Origin: Ahrensia sp.
GTDB lineage: Bacteria; Pseudomonadota; Alphaproteobacteria; Rhizobiales; Rhizobiaceae
Assembly: GCA_028817895.1 (NCBI GenBank)
Contig: JAPPOQ010000012.1
Coordinates: 62,001 to 126,000 of the forward strand
DNA: 64,000 nt
Reading direction: 5' to 3'
This document shows, piece by piece, positions 34,925-43,617 of this stretch (its first letter is position 1; each line of letters starts with the position of its first letter). The position numbers and the translations under genes were made by a program. Under the pieces are notes generated by a model. That model was not told the origin of the DNA and searched no databases. It saw only the letters and a program-made list of their open reading frames with translations.

Positions 34925-35917
34925 ATGTCGAACGCCAACCGCTCCGCCTATCGCCGCTTTCTCGAAGCGCTGGCGCATCCGGCAGAGGATGGCTTTGCGA
35001 ATGGCGCAAACGCTTTGTTTGCACCCGATGCTCGCATCAATCTTGTGCATCCGTTCAATGAGATTGATGGCCCGTCCGATTATGTCGAGCGGTTCCTGAA
35101 GCCGCTGAATGAGAGCTTCGCGGGCCTCTATCGGCGCGACTACATTTGCATGGCTGGACGCTACAACGATGGTGAGTGGATTTCATCAACGGGTTACTGG
35201 TGCGGCAGGTTTGTGAAAGACTGGCTTGGAATTCGCGGCAGCAACGCTTTGGCCTGGTTGCGCGTTGGCGAGTTTCATCGCTTCGAGGCGGGAAAGGTCG
35301 TGGAAAGCCATATTTTCCTCGATATTCCCGAACTGATGATCGCCTGCGGCCAATGGCCGGACATCGCCTCCCCGGCTTCGGAGGTCGGCTATACTGGTAT
35401 GCTGCCCGGCCCGGCCACGCAGGACGGTTTGCTCTGGGAGGACGGCGACGTGCAAGAGAGCGCCAAATCGTTCAAAATGGTCGTTGATATGTTGCTGCGA
35501 TTGGCCACTGCAGACGAAGCATGGCGGCCCTATTGGCACGACAACATGATGTGGTATGGGCCGGCCGCCTTTGGCAGCTTCGTAGGAATCGAGAGTTTTC
35601 GCTCCTTTCAGGTACCCTTTGAAGGCTGTTTTTCACACTGGAAGGGTGGCGCGGCACCGGACAGCGAAACCAGTCATTTCACCCGATTTGGCGACGGACT
35701 GTATGTGTGTTCAGGCGGATGGCCATCGCTCAATGCGCATCAGATCAAGCCGTTTCTGAGCCAGCCTGCAACGGACAAGGTGCTGTATATGCGGGTGTGC
35801 GACTGGTGGCGGCGCGAGGGTGACCTGCTGGTGGAGAACTGGGTGTTCGTCGACATCCCGCATGTCCTGCTTCAGATGGGCTACGATCTTTTCGCGCGGA
35901 TCGCAGAAACCGAGTAG
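34925..35917 (+). CDS. SnoaL/NTF2-like protein with two domains
   Basis: The ATG at 34925 (or TTG 34919, directly after the ATPase stop) gives 330 residues. Two NTF2-like units are visible, the second containing YWHDNMMWYGPAAFGSFVGIES, FGDGLYVCSGGWPSLNAH and LVENWVFVDIPHVLLQMGYDLFARI. These lines match the 29363 protein closely, so the two are paralogues with probably related substrates. The position between the importer and the GMC oxidoreductase strongly suggests a catabolic step on the imported compound. Catalytic residues cannot be assigned by eye; the His and Trp in WHDNMMWYGP are candidates. Confidence 0.85.
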   Translation: MSNANRSAYRRFLEALAHPAEDGFANGANALFAPDARINLVHPFNEIDGPSDYVERFLKPLNESFAGLYRRDYICMAGRYNDGEWISSTGYWCGRFVKDWLGIRGSNALAWLRVGEFHRFEAGKVVESHIFLDIPELMIACGQWPDIASPASEVGYTGMLPGPATQDGLLWEDGDVQESAKSFKMVVDMLLRLATADEAWRPYWHDNMMWYGPAAFGSFVGIESFRSFQVPFEGCFSHWKGGAAPDSETSHFTRFGDGLYVCSGGWPSLNAHQIKPFLSQPATDKVLYMRVCDWWRREGDLLVENWVFVDIPHVLLQMGYDLFARIAETE

Positions 35918-35922
35918 CGTCC

Positions 35923-37458
35923 ATGATCAGCTCTTATGATTTCATCATCATCGGCGCTGGTTCAGCCGGTTGCGCCGCGGCGCATCAATTGGCGCAGGCC
36001 AATGTCGGGACAATCGCGGTTTTGGAAGCCGGGCTCACCAACAAAGTGCCGCAGGTGAAGATCCCGTTTCTGCTGGCGTGGACGCGCGGCAGCAAGCGCG
36101 ACTGGAAGTTCCAGTCCAAACCGCAAAGCGAACTTGGCGGCCGATCCATCGGCGTGACACGTGGCAAGATGGTGGGCGGATCCAGCTCGATCAACTCCAT
36201 GGTCTGGTTTCGCGGACGCCGCGACGATTTCGACAAATGGGGTGTTGCGGGCTGGGGCTGGCCCGATGTCGAACCCGCCTTCGAGGCTGTTGAAGGCCTG
36301 ATCGATCCGCGCCCTTTCCCTTTCCCGCACGCGCTATCATCCGCCTATGCACTTGCATTGGGCGACAATGGATATGCGCCGCCGACACCGGAGCGCGAGA
36401 GCGCCGGCATCTTCCACGTCAATCTTCATGACGGAGCGCGCTGGTCGGCTGCCGACGCCTTTCTGGAACCGGCACGAAAGAGCGGACGGGTAGACCTGCT
36501 CACCAAGGCCAGTGTTGAACGAATTGTGTTTGAAGATGGCTCAGCCAAGCGCGTGGTGCTGGTTGAGGGAGGCGAGATCGAAGCCCGTCGCGGCATTTTG
36601 CTTTCGGCTGGGTCCATCGGCTCCCCGGCAATTGCGATGCGCTCCGGTATTGGCCCGGCACACCACCTTAAAAATCTGGGTATTGAGGTCGTGTCTGATC
36701 AGCCGGGTGTTGGCGACAATCTGCATGATCACCCGGCTGTCGGGCTGCACTATGCCGGTTCAGGATATGGGCTGGAATGGGCACAGGTGCCGCACTGGGC
36801 AGTATCGCCGTTCAACTGGTTCTTGCGTCGCAAGGGGCGGCTCGTCTGCAACATCGTTGAGGCTGGTGCCTTTTTCCGTGCCAATCCGGTTGGGCCGGAC
36901 GGCGATGATCGACCGGATTGCCAGTCGCATTTCATACCGGTCATGATGGGCTACAAGGGCACACTTCTGGCATGGGGCGCGGGGTACAGCGCGGATGTGA
37001 ACATCTGCCGACCTCATTCGCGTGGTTCGTTGACACTTGCATCTGCTGACCCGCAGCAGGCGCCAGTTATTGATCTTGCCTTGCTGCGCGACGAAAGAGA
37101 CGTCTCCACGCTGGTCAATGGCGTCAAGCGGCTGCGGGAGGTCGTAGCCCGTGCGCCCTTTGGAGATCTGCGCGGCGTGGAGGAATATCCCGGCGACCGC
37201 GTGCAGAGCGACGCGGAAATCGAGCAGTTTGTTCGAGACCGTTGCGCGACGTCCTATCACCCGGTCGGCACCTTGAGAATGGGCGACGGCGATGCACCCG
37301 TCTCTCCCGATCTGCGACTTCGCGGAGTGAACAGGCTTTGGGTGGCCGATGCATCCATCATGCCGGCCGTCACAACCGCCAACACCAATGCACCCTCCAT
37401 GATGATCGGGCATCCTGCTGGGCAATTCATCGCCCGAGCGGTCAAAGGAGCAGTCTGA
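35923..37458 (+). CDS. GMC-family FAD-dependent alcohol dehydrogenase/oxidase
   Basis: The 511-residue protein has the N-terminal ADP-binding motif DFIIIGAGSAGCAAAHQLAQ followed by LEAG, the GMC signature region GGRSIGVTRGKMVGGSSSINSM, and the C-terminal catalytic pair: His in SYHPVGTLRMG and Asn in TTANTNAPSMMIG. Length is normal for choline dehydrogenase-like enzymes. It would oxidise a primary or secondary alcohol of the imported substrate, passing electrons to the respiratory chain or O2. Neighbours overlap or lie within six bases, so it belongs to the importer operon. Confidence 0.92.
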   Translation: MISSYDFIIIGAGSAGCAAAHQLAQANVGTIAVLEAGLTNKVPQVKIPFLLAWTRGSKRDWKFQSKPQSELGGRSIGVTRGKMVGGSSSINSMVWFRGRRDDFDKWGVAGWGWPDVEPAFEAVEGLIDPRPFPFPHALSSAYALALGDNGYAPPTPERESAGIFHVNLHDGARWSAADAFLEPARKSGRVDLLTKASVERIVFEDGSAKRVVLVEGGEIEARRGILLSAGSIGSPAIAMRSGIGPAHHLKNLGIEVVSDQPGVGDNLHDHPAVGLHYAGSGYGLEWAQVPHWAVSPFNWFLRRKGRLVCNIVEAGAFFRANPVGPDGDDRPDCQSHFIPVMMGYKGTLLAWGAGYSADVNICRPHSRGSLTLASADPQQAPVIDLALLRDERDVSTLVNGVKRLREVVARAPFGDLRGVEEYPGDRVQSDAEIEQFVRDRCATSYHPVGTLRMGDGDAPVSPDLRLRGVNRLWVADASIMPAVTTANTNAPSMMIGHPAGQFIARAVKGAV

Positions 37459-37460
37459 AC

Positions 37461-38591
37461 ATGCCAGATTTCGACGCGGAGGCCTTTCGTCGCGATATTC
37501 ACGCAAATCCGGAGTTGGCGAGTGAGGTTCCCCGCACAGCCAAACGTGTCGCCGACACGCTGGAGGCTGCCGGGCTGGATGTTACCCGCAATGTCGGTGG
37601 GCATGGGGTGGTGGCGAGCGTAGGAGAAGGCGCTGCGGACCATGCCGTCCTGCTGCGGGCCGACATGGATGCGTTGCCTATCACGGAAAAAACCGGAGTG
37701 GCGCATGAATCGACCATCGCGGGACGGCACCATGGTTGCGGACATGATGGCCACACGACAATGCTGGTTGCCGCTGGACTTCGGCTCGCCGCCAACCCAC
37801 CAATGCGGCGCGTTCATTTGATGTTTCAGCCAGACGAGGAAAATGGTCGCGGCGCAAAGGCGATGATTGATGACGGATTGCTGGAGCGGTTTCCCGTCTC
37901 CAGTGCTTTTGGACTGCATGTCATGCCAGGCATGGCGCATGGCACATTGGCAACAGCTTCTGGCCCGTTCTGCGCCTTTGAAGAAAATTTCGAAATCACG
38001 CTGCGGGGTCACGGCGGTCATGCCTCCATGCCGGACCGGCTGGCTGATCCATTGGTTGCCGGCGCAGAATTGGTGAGCGCACTTCAAACTGTCGTGTCAC
38101 GCAACTGTGACCCGCGCGACCATGCCGTGCTTTCGGTGACAAATTTCGAAACCGACGGTGCCCGCAATGTTGTGCCGTCCACGGTGCGTATCACCGGGGA
38201 CTGCCGTGGGTTTGAAGGCAGAGTGGCGGATGTGATCAAAAAGTCGATGAAACGGATCGCGACTGGCATCGCCACCGCGCACGGGATTGAAGTGGATGTC
38301 CGAATCTCTCGTTCATTCTCGCCGCTCAACAATAATAGCGAGGCTGTTGCCCAAGCCGCATTTGCGGCCAAAGAGGCCGGGCTTTTTATCGAGGTGGACA
38401 CCCCGCGTTGTGGCTTTTCGGAAGACTTTGCTGCCATTCTTGAGCGCGTGCCCGGTGCCTTCGTGCTGATTGGTCAGGGCGGTGAGGGGCGCCACGGCCG
38501 CCCTTTGCATGATCCCGGGTTTGAATTTGACGACACTCTGATCCCCAAAGGTGCCGCTTTCTGGGAGGCTTTGGCGCGGAGCGGCATTTGA
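37461..38591 (+). CDS. M20-family amidohydrolase
   Basis: The start is ATG 37461, two bases after the GMC stop; the longer frame lies within that gene. The 376-residue enzyme shows the di-metal pattern of M20D amidohydrolases (hippurate/IAA-amino acid hydrolase type): RADMDALPI, HGCGHDGHTTML, FQPDEENGRGAKAMIDDG, GLHVMPG, and SEDFA near the C-terminus. A lid domain with RGHGGHASMPDRLADP is present. It would cleave an amide bond in a small N-acyl compound. This suggests the imported substrate, or a product of the upstream steps, carries an amide. Confidence 0.92.
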   Translation: MPDFDAEAFRRDIHANPELASEVPRTAKRVADTLEAAGLDVTRNVGGHGVVASVGEGAADHAVLLRADMDALPITEKTGVAHESTIAGRHHGCGHDGHTTMLVAAGLRLAANPPMRRVHLMFQPDEENGRGAKAMIDDGLLERFPVSSAFGLHVMPGMAHGTLATASGPFCAFEENFEITLRGHGGHASMPDRLADPLVAGAELVSALQTVVSRNCDPRDHAVLSVTNFETDGARNVVPSTVRITGDCRGFEGRVADVIKKSMKRIATGIATAHGIEVDVRISRSFSPLNNNSEAVAQAAFAAKEAGLFIEVDTPRCGFSEDFAAILERVPGAFVLIGQGGEGRHGRPLHDPGFEFDDTLIPKGAAFWEALARSGI

Positions 38592-38607
38592 GTTAGCCGA
38601 GAACCGT

Positions 38608-39078
38608 TCAGATATCACGATTGTCGTCCAGAAGGATGCGAATGGTTTCCAGCTCGGGAAGAATTTCGGCCAGGCGCTCGGTATCGATCATGGTGGACAG
38701 TCGAGCCATGGATGGGCCAAGGCTCGCAATCGCCTGATGCACGAAGTCAACACCCAGTCGCGTGATCGTTACCACCTTACTGCGCCGGTCTGTGCGGTGC
38801 GGCCGGAGCACGATGAGGCCACGTTCATGCAGCACATTGACGGTATGCGTCATGGTGCCCTTGGTCACCTGAAAGGCCGATGCAAGCTGTAGCGGCGTTT
38901 CGCCATTCGGGCGGCGTGAGAGATGGTTGAGCACGCCAAAATGCGAAACATGCAGGCCATCCGGCAGCCTTCGGTTCAACATGGTCGAGGACAATTGCTG
39001 GATGATCCCGATCTCGTTGAAGAAACTGAAGATCAGGGCGCGTTCATCCGCTGAAATGTCGTCTCCGCCGCTCATCAA
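38608..39078 (-). CDS. MarR-family transcriptional regulator
   Basis: The 156-residue protein has the MarR winged helix: LHVSHFGVLNHLSRRPNGETPLQLASAFQ, recognition helix KGTMTHTVNVLHERGLI, and wing RPHRTDRRSKVVTITRLG. Flanking helices should form the dimer interface. ATG 39078 overlaps the nitroreductase stop, so it is the second gene of that unit. It probably binds the palindromes at 40244-40269 and controls the nitroreductase gene, and perhaps the divergent SnoaL gene at 40344. Confidence 0.92.
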   Translation of the reverse strand: MMSGGDDISADERALIFSFFNEIGIIQQLSSTMLNRRLPDGLHVSHFGVLNHLSRRPNGETPLQLASAFQVTKGTMTHTVNVLHERGLIVLRPHRTDRRSKVVTITRLGVDFVHQAIASLGPSMARLSTMIDTERLAEILPELETIRILLDDNRDI

Positions 39079-40214
39079 CTCTCCACGATCTTGGCCTCCA
39101 GCGGCCAGCGTGGCGAGGCAGGAACCGGTTCATGATAGCCCAGCCTTGCCAGCATTTGAACGGTACCACCCTGAGGCGCCAGCATTTCATGCACCCGATT
39201 GTAGAACGGCTCCATCTCCGCATATTCCTGCAAGGCTTGGCTGGTCGGTTGCACCGAGATGCCCTCACCCGTTGCAGCAAGGTGGACACGAACCCAATCT
39301 CGCCCGGCCTTAATCTGATCAAGTCGTGTGTTCGCTGGGCTGACCAGCCAGACGAATCCCATGGAGGTCGCCATTTGGCTCATGATGATCTTGCGCCCTT
39401 CCTCGAACCCGGTGCTGCCGGGTTCCAAAGAGCCCTCACGCGTCAGCAGGCCCGTCGCCGACAGCGCCTCGATCATGGGGCCACTCAGATCGATGCCGTC
39501 AGGATTGGCGTCGATTTCCGCCGCTCCGATGCGAAACACATCTACACTTTCCTTGTGTGTTCTCGGCGTCTCCATTTCGACGGTGGAGGCTTGCGTGGTC
39601 AAATTGCGCAATGCTGCAATCTGATCCTGCTCGCTGGTCGCATCGGTCTTCACATCGCGTGCCGCCGCAACGATGGTGTTGAGCTTCGTACGCTCTACAG
39701 TGCGGCTTGTGTCGTAAGGCTCCTTGACGGATCGTCTGTCCATCACGTGCACAAAGAGCGGGTCCGGCTGGACACTCTTGTCCGCAACGAAACGGGCAAT
39801 GGCAACCGGTTTTTCGCCGAGTGATTGCGCGTCTTCGCCTTGCGGGAATAATTCCAGACCGACCCTGTATCCGTCCTGCGCTGCCGCCATCACCATGAGT
39901 TCCAGAAAGCAACCAAGACCTATTGTGATCTGTCGATTGTGTGGGTCTGTATGGGGGAGCATCTTGGCCGGATCGACCGACAAAATGACCGTGCCCGGCT
40001 GAGAAAGGTCGACGAGCCAGGGCTGCATATTGTGCGGATTGGGTGCCAGAATCGCATAGGACAATGCCTTGCGACGCGGCTCTGCATAGGCAGTCCCGGC
40101 CCTGGCCCATGGCTCAAATGCGGTCTGTGGCGATTGCCCGAGTCTATAGGCCCCGGCACCGGCAGCAAGGATGACCCCACCACCCAGAATGGTCAGAAAT
40201 TTGCGACGGTTCAT
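39075..40214 (-). CDS. Exported nitroreductase-family protein
   Basis: ATG 40214 gives 379 residues and places NRRKFLT at the very start, a Tat-like twin-arginine signal followed by a hydrophobic stretch (GGGVILAAGAGAY). The rest has nitroreductase-family traits: SYAILAPNPHNMQPWLVDL, ITIGLGCFLELMVMAA and RRSVKEPYDTSRTVE. FMN loading before export would fit the Tat route. It is larger than common cytoplasmic nitroreductases (about 200 residues) and belongs to a group of long exported homologues of unknown substrate. It is transcribed with marR from the palindromic promoter region. Confidence 0.85.
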   Translation of the reverse strand: MNRRKFLTILGGGVILAAGAGAYRLGQSPQTAFEPWARAGTAYAEPRRKALSYAILAPNPHNMQPWLVDLSQPGTVILSVDPAKMLPHTDPHNRQITIGLGCFLELMVMAAAQDGYRVGLELFPQGEDAQSLGEKPVAIARFVADKSVQPDPLFVHVMDRRSVKEPYDTSRTVERTKLNTIVAAARDVKTDATSEQDQIAALRNLTTQASTVEMETPRTHKESVDVFRIGAAEIDANPDGIDLSGPMIEALSATGLLTREGSLEPGSTGFEEGRKIIMSQMATSMGFVWLVSPANTRLDQIKAGRDWVRVHLAATGEGISVQPTSQALQEYAEMEPFYNRVHEMLAPQGGTVQMLARLGYHEPVPASPRWPLEAKIVES

Positions 40215-40243
40215 GGCACATCCATCCAGATTGTTGTTTAATG

Positions 40244-40269
40244 TCAAACTATATAGTTTGATATCAAAC
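40244..40269. promoter_or_regulatory. Two overlapping palindromes, likely MarR operator
   Basis: An 18-bp perfect palindrome with arms TCAAACTAT/ATAGTTTGA (40244-40261) overlaps a 14-bp perfect palindrome GTTTGATATCAAAC (40256-40269). They share the half-site GTTTGA, so three half-sites are arranged head to tail. The block lies 30 bases upstream of the nitroreductase ATG and about 75 bases upstream of the divergent SnoaL gene, and can control both. Confidence 0.75.
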
Positions 40270-40343
40270 CTATGTCAAATCCGCTTTTGAAACCGAACAA
40301 AAACGGCTAGAGCCGACATTCCAACAACTCGGCATGCGCAATC

Positions 40344-40865
40344 ATGAAACCTGCCCGCTACGGTCGCGAAATCCTGACCGCCGACAATGATCTCACCAAG
40401 ACTGACGAGACGTTGAGCGTCGTCAAAAACATGGAAAAGGCGCTTGGCGAGAATGCGGACAATATGGCCGACTATTTCCACGATGATTTTCGCTGGATGG
40501 GAAATCGAGGCTGCGGCACCAAGGAAGATCTAAAGGCGTTCCGCGAGAACTGGCAATTGCCGATCCGCGCCGCTTTCACCGACAGGCAATACTACTCGCA
40601 AGTCTGGATCACGCAGGGCGAATGGGCCTCCTGCTTCGGCCATATTGAGGGCACGCATAGCGGCACATTTATGGGTATCGAAGCGACGGGTAAGCGCGTC
40701 ACAATACCTTATACCGATTTCTGGCATGTGAAGGATGGAAAGATCGCTGACAATTGGGTGTCAGTGGATTTTGCCCATGTGTTGCACCAACTGGGCCGCG
40801 ACGTTTTTGACGGGAATGGCTGGGAAGCCTTCGATGAGGGACGGCTTGTTCCGCCCAAGCCCTGA
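40344..40865 (+). CDS. SnoaL/NTF2-like single-domain protein
   Basis: The 173-residue protein is one NTF2-like unit: MADYFHDDFRWMGNRGCGTKEDLKAF, SGTFMGIEATGKRVTIPYTDFWHVKDGKIADNWVSVDFAHVLHQLG. The end resembles the second domain of the two-domain proteins at 29363 and 34925 (DNWVSVDFAHVLHQLGRDVF against ENWVFVDIPHVLLQMGYDLF). The phrase ATGKRVTIPYTDFWHVKDGKI is typical of ester-cyclase-like SnoaL enzymes. It is divergent from the nitroreductase-marR pair and 75 bases before the next SnoaL gene. Confidence 0.88.
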   Translation: MKPARYGREILTADNDLTKTDETLSVVKNMEKALGENADNMADYFHDDFRWMGNRGCGTKEDLKAFRENWQLPIRAAFTDRQYYSQVWITQGEWASCFGHIEGTHSGTFMGIEATGKRVTIPYTDFWHVKDGKIADNWVSVDFAHVLHQLGRDVFDGNGWEAFDEGRLVPPKP

Positions 40866-40940
40866 GCTAAAACGCCAGCAAAATTTCGACCTCGGTGCGC
40901 AAGCATGGCCGCGCAGCCAATTGAAAAAGAAGGACCCGTC

Positions 40941-41951
40941 ATGAGTGACTCAATGGAAGGATTTTCACAGCGTTGGAAGGACTTTCCCGACTACATCATC
41001 GGTATCACGCGCGAAATCTGGGAAGGTCGTGGCGTCGGGACACTCAACCACTATTATTCGGAAGATATTCCGGTGCGTTCGCCGATGGGCGTGCAGCGCG
41101 GAAATGTCGAGGTCATGGCCTCCACTATGGCCACAATCAACGAGTTTCCAGATCGCAAACTGTTTGCCGATGACGTCATTTGGTCCGATGATCCACAATA
41201 TGGTTTGTTGTCATCGCATCGGCTGATCACCACCGGCACACATCTTCGCGATGGCTCTTTTGGTAAGGCGACAGGCAAACGCTTCACCGTGCGGGTGATC
41301 GCTGATTGCGCCGCGAAGAATGACACGATTTATGACGAATGGCTGATCCGGGATTATGGCGGCATTGTTCGCCAGTTGGGCATGGACCCGCGCGAATACA
41401 CAGCCGCATTAATTGAGCGTGAGGGCGGAGCCGAGAACTGCGCAAAGCCCTTCACACCCGACATGGATGTCGATGGAGGCTATCGATCCAGGGGCAACGA
41501 CAATGAATGGGGCGCCCGCTACGCCGACACAGTGTCTCGGCTCATGGCGAATGACTTTAACGTCATCAATGAGCACTATGACCGGGCGGTGATTGGCGAA
41601 TATGCCGGCGGCGTCAGCGGGCTTTCATGGGCGGCAACGGATACGTTCTGGCTCGGCTTGCGCTCGTCCTTTCCCAATGCGGAGTTTCAAATTCACCATC
41701 AGATTGGCATGGATGGTGACATGCTCCCACCTCGCGCGGCGTTGCGATGGTCACTGGACGGAAAGCATGAAGGATGGGGCACGTTCGGCCATCCGACTGG
41801 CGCGCATGTTCATGTCATGGGCATGTGCCATGCCGAATATGGACCATTCGTCAACGAGGACGGGCCACGCGACGCCACAATCCGCCGCGAATGTGCGCTT
41901 TACGACGAAGTCGCCATCTGGAAACAGATCCTCATGCAAACGGTTGGCTGA
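40941..41951 (+). CDS. SnoaL/NTF2-like protein with two domains
   Basis: ATG 40941 is preferred because GAAGGA precedes it; a longer frame starts at 40905. It gives 336 residues with two NTF2-like units, the first around LNHYYSEDIPVRSPMGVQRG and YDEWLIRDYGGIVRQLG, the second around NEHYDRAVIGEYAGG, FWLGLRSSFPNAEFQIHHQIG and GHPTGAHVHVMGMCHAEYG. It is more distant from the other SnoaL members of the locus. The function is unknown, presumably linked to the preceding gene. Confidence 0.85.
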   Translation: MSDSMEGFSQRWKDFPDYIIGITREIWEGRGVGTLNHYYSEDIPVRSPMGVQRGNVEVMASTMATINEFPDRKLFADDVIWSDDPQYGLLSSHRLITTGTHLRDGSFGKATGKRFTVRVIADCAAKNDTIYDEWLIRDYGGIVRQLGMDPREYTAALIEREGGAENCAKPFTPDMDVDGGYRSRGNDNEWGARYADTVSRLMANDFNVINEHYDRAVIGEYAGGVSGLSWAATDTFWLGLRSSFPNAEFQIHHQIGMDGDMLPPRAALRWSLDGKHEGWGTFGHPTGAHVHVMGMCHAEYGPFVNEDGPRDATIRRECALYDEVAIWKQILMQTVG

Positions 41952-42063
41952 CGACACACGATCGAACGGCGGCCCATCCACTGTGTATCATTCGTCACAG
42001 TCGCGATGCGTCGACGCGGCTAGTGTGTAAAGCACCAGAAAGGCAGTTGGAGGGTTCAATCTC

Positions 42064-42384
42064 ATGAAAAAGCTTTTGACATATTGCACCATATTCGCAG
42101 CACTCGGCTTCACCACACCGACGGCAATCGCCGCTGATTCCTGCGGCTACTTCGCATTTGCCGGCGCCTACAGCACGTTCAACAGAGCCGACCGACAGGC
42201 CTCGCGGGTTGGCGGAGCGGCCTGGGGGCTCGACAGTTCCAACAGCCCCAATGCGGGCAAAGGGCTGTGGGTTGTCGCCAAGGGGCCGGGATCGAGGACG
42301 CAAGCCAACAATTGGCGTCGCCAGTATCGCAATAAAGGCGTCAAAGGCGCCTATGTTGCAAAGCGCTGCTTCTACGGCGAGTGA
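42064..42384 (+). CDS. Small exported protein, SPOR-like
   Basis: The 106-residue protein has a signal peptide (residues 1-23, cut after IAA) and a mature part of about 82 residues with two Cys (DSCGYF and KRCFYG) that can form a disulfide joining its ends. The pattern YFAFAGAYSTFNRADRQASRVGG and GSRTQANNWRRQYRNKGVKGAYVAKRC is reminiscent of SPOR-type repeats, which bind denuded peptidoglycan, but the match is weak. GGAGG lies upstream of the ATG. It stands alone between the SnoaL pair and the MetE-like gene. Confidence 0.75.
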   Translation: MKKLLTYCTIFAALGFTTPTAIAADSCGYFAFAGAYSTFNRADRQASRVGGAAWGLDSSNSPNAGKGLWVVAKGPGSRTQANNWRRQYRNKGVKGAYVAKRCFYGE

Positions 42385-42426
42385 TCGCAACAAAAAGGCA
42401 GATCTCGGTGTGACTTTTCTTGTTTG

Positions 42427-42450
42427 GTCACCTGTCTTAAGACGGGTGAC
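42427..42450 (+). promoter_or_regulatory. Dyad upstream of MetE-like gene
   Basis: GTCACCTGTCTT (42427-42438) is followed directly by AAGACGGGTGAC (42439-42450), its reverse complement except for one T-G pair. It ends just before the ribosome site GGAGGGG (42459-42465). It may be an operator or a leader hairpin that limits translation. There is no T-run, so a terminator for the small gene upstream is unlikely, and it does not resemble the SAM-II riboswitch consensus. Confidence 0.5.
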
Positions 42451-42472
42451 TGAACTTGGAGGGGAGCCCGCA

Positions 42473-43597
42473 ATGGCCAAAATTCTTACATCGCACACCG
42501 GCTCGCTGCCGCGCACTCAAAAGGTTGTCGATTTCATATTCGCGCGGGAGAAGGAACAGCCCTACGATCAGGCTGAGTTCGATGCTGCAATGAAGGAGGC
42601 GGTTGACGAGACCGTGCGTCGACAGGTCGAAGTGGGTGTCGATGTGGTTTCCGACGGCGAGACGTCCAAGATTTCGTACGCCACCTATGTGAAAGATCGC
42701 TATACGGGCTTTTCCGGAGACAGCGAGCGCAACGCACCAGCCGATCTCAAACTTTTTCCCACATTCCTGAAACGTCTGGCCGATAGCGGCGGCACCCCGA
42801 CTTACGCTCGTCCGCAATGTACGGGGGAGGTGAAGTCCAAAGGACAGGACGAACTCAACAAGGACATCGCCAATCTGAAGGCAGCCATGAAAAAACATGG
42901 CGCGCAGCGGGCCTTCATGAACGCCGCCTCCCCGGGCGTTATCTCACTGTTCTTGCAGAACAAGCACTACCCCACACGCGAGGCCTATCTGGCGGCATTG
43001 GCTGACGCGATGCGGGAAGAGTATGAAACCATTGTCGCCGCAGGCATCGAGTTGCAACTCGACTGTCCCGATCTGGCCCTGTCACGGCACATGCTGTTCA
43101 ACGATCTGTCAGATGAGGAGTTTCTCAAAATCGCGCACTCGCATGTCGAAGCGCTCAATCACGCTTTGGAAAATGTGCCGCAGGATATGGTGCGCATCCA
43201 CATTTGCTGGGGCAACTATGAGGGGCCTCATGTCTGCGACATCTCCATGGACAAGGTCTTTTCGCTCTTCATGCAGACCAAAGCACGCACCTTGCTGTTT
43301 GAGACGTCAAATCCCAGACACGCTCATGAGTGGACGGTGTTTCGCGATCGGAAGTCGGAAATCCCGGACGACAAGATCCTGATGCCGGGGGTAGTCGATA
43401 CAACGACCAACTTCGTTGAACATCCGCAAGTGGTTGCGCAAAGGCTTGAGCGCTTCACCAGTATTGTCGGTGCAGACCGCGTGATTGCCGGGTCGGATTG
43501 TGGCTTTGGTACATTTGCCGGCTACGGTGCCGTCGATCCCGAGATCGCCTATGCCAAACTCTCCTCGCTCAGCGAAGGCGCAGCGCTGGCTTCCTGA
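42473..43597 (+). CDS. Cobalamin-independent methionine synthase-like (MetE C-terminal domain) methyltransferase
   Basis: ATG 42473 with GGAGGGG upstream gives 374 residues; the frame continues upstream through the small exported gene but without support. The protein corresponds only to the catalytic barrel of MetE. Zn-ligand candidates are present: His and Cys in RIHICWGNYEG, Glu in LLFETSNPRH, and Cys in GSDCGFGTF. The N-terminal opening SHTGSLPR is typical. Full MetE is about 750 residues, so this is the short form seen in many bacteria that methylates homocysteine or another thiol from an unknown methyl donor. True methionine synthase activity is uncertain. Confidence 0.85.
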   Translation: MAKILTSHTGSLPRTQKVVDFIFAREKEQPYDQAEFDAAMKEAVDETVRRQVEVGVDVVSDGETSKISYATYVKDRYTGFSGDSERNAPADLKLFPTFLKRLADSGGTPTYARPQCTGEVKSKGQDELNKDIANLKAAMKKHGAQRAFMNAASPGVISLFLQNKHYPTREAYLAALADAMREEYETIVAAGIELQLDCPDLALSRHMLFNDLSDEEFLKIAHSHVEALNHALENVPQDMVRIHICWGNYEGPHVCDISMDKVFSLFMQTKARTLLFETSNPRHAHEWTVFRDRKSEIPDDKILMPGVVDTTTNFVEHPQVVAQRLERFTSIVGADRVIAGSDCGFGTFAGYGAVDPEIAYAKLSSLSEGAALAS

Positions 43598-43617
43598 TAC
43601 TTGATACTGCGTCGCGT

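Noticed and set aside
42158-42472. N-terminal extension of the MetE-like gene through the small exported gene
   Set aside because: The extension is in another frame of a gene with a signal peptide, and ATG 42473 has a strong ribosome site.
42385-42472. SAM riboswitch before the MetE-like gene
   Set aside because: The leader lacks the SAM-II core sequence and pseudoknot as far as I can recall it; only a simple dyad is visible.
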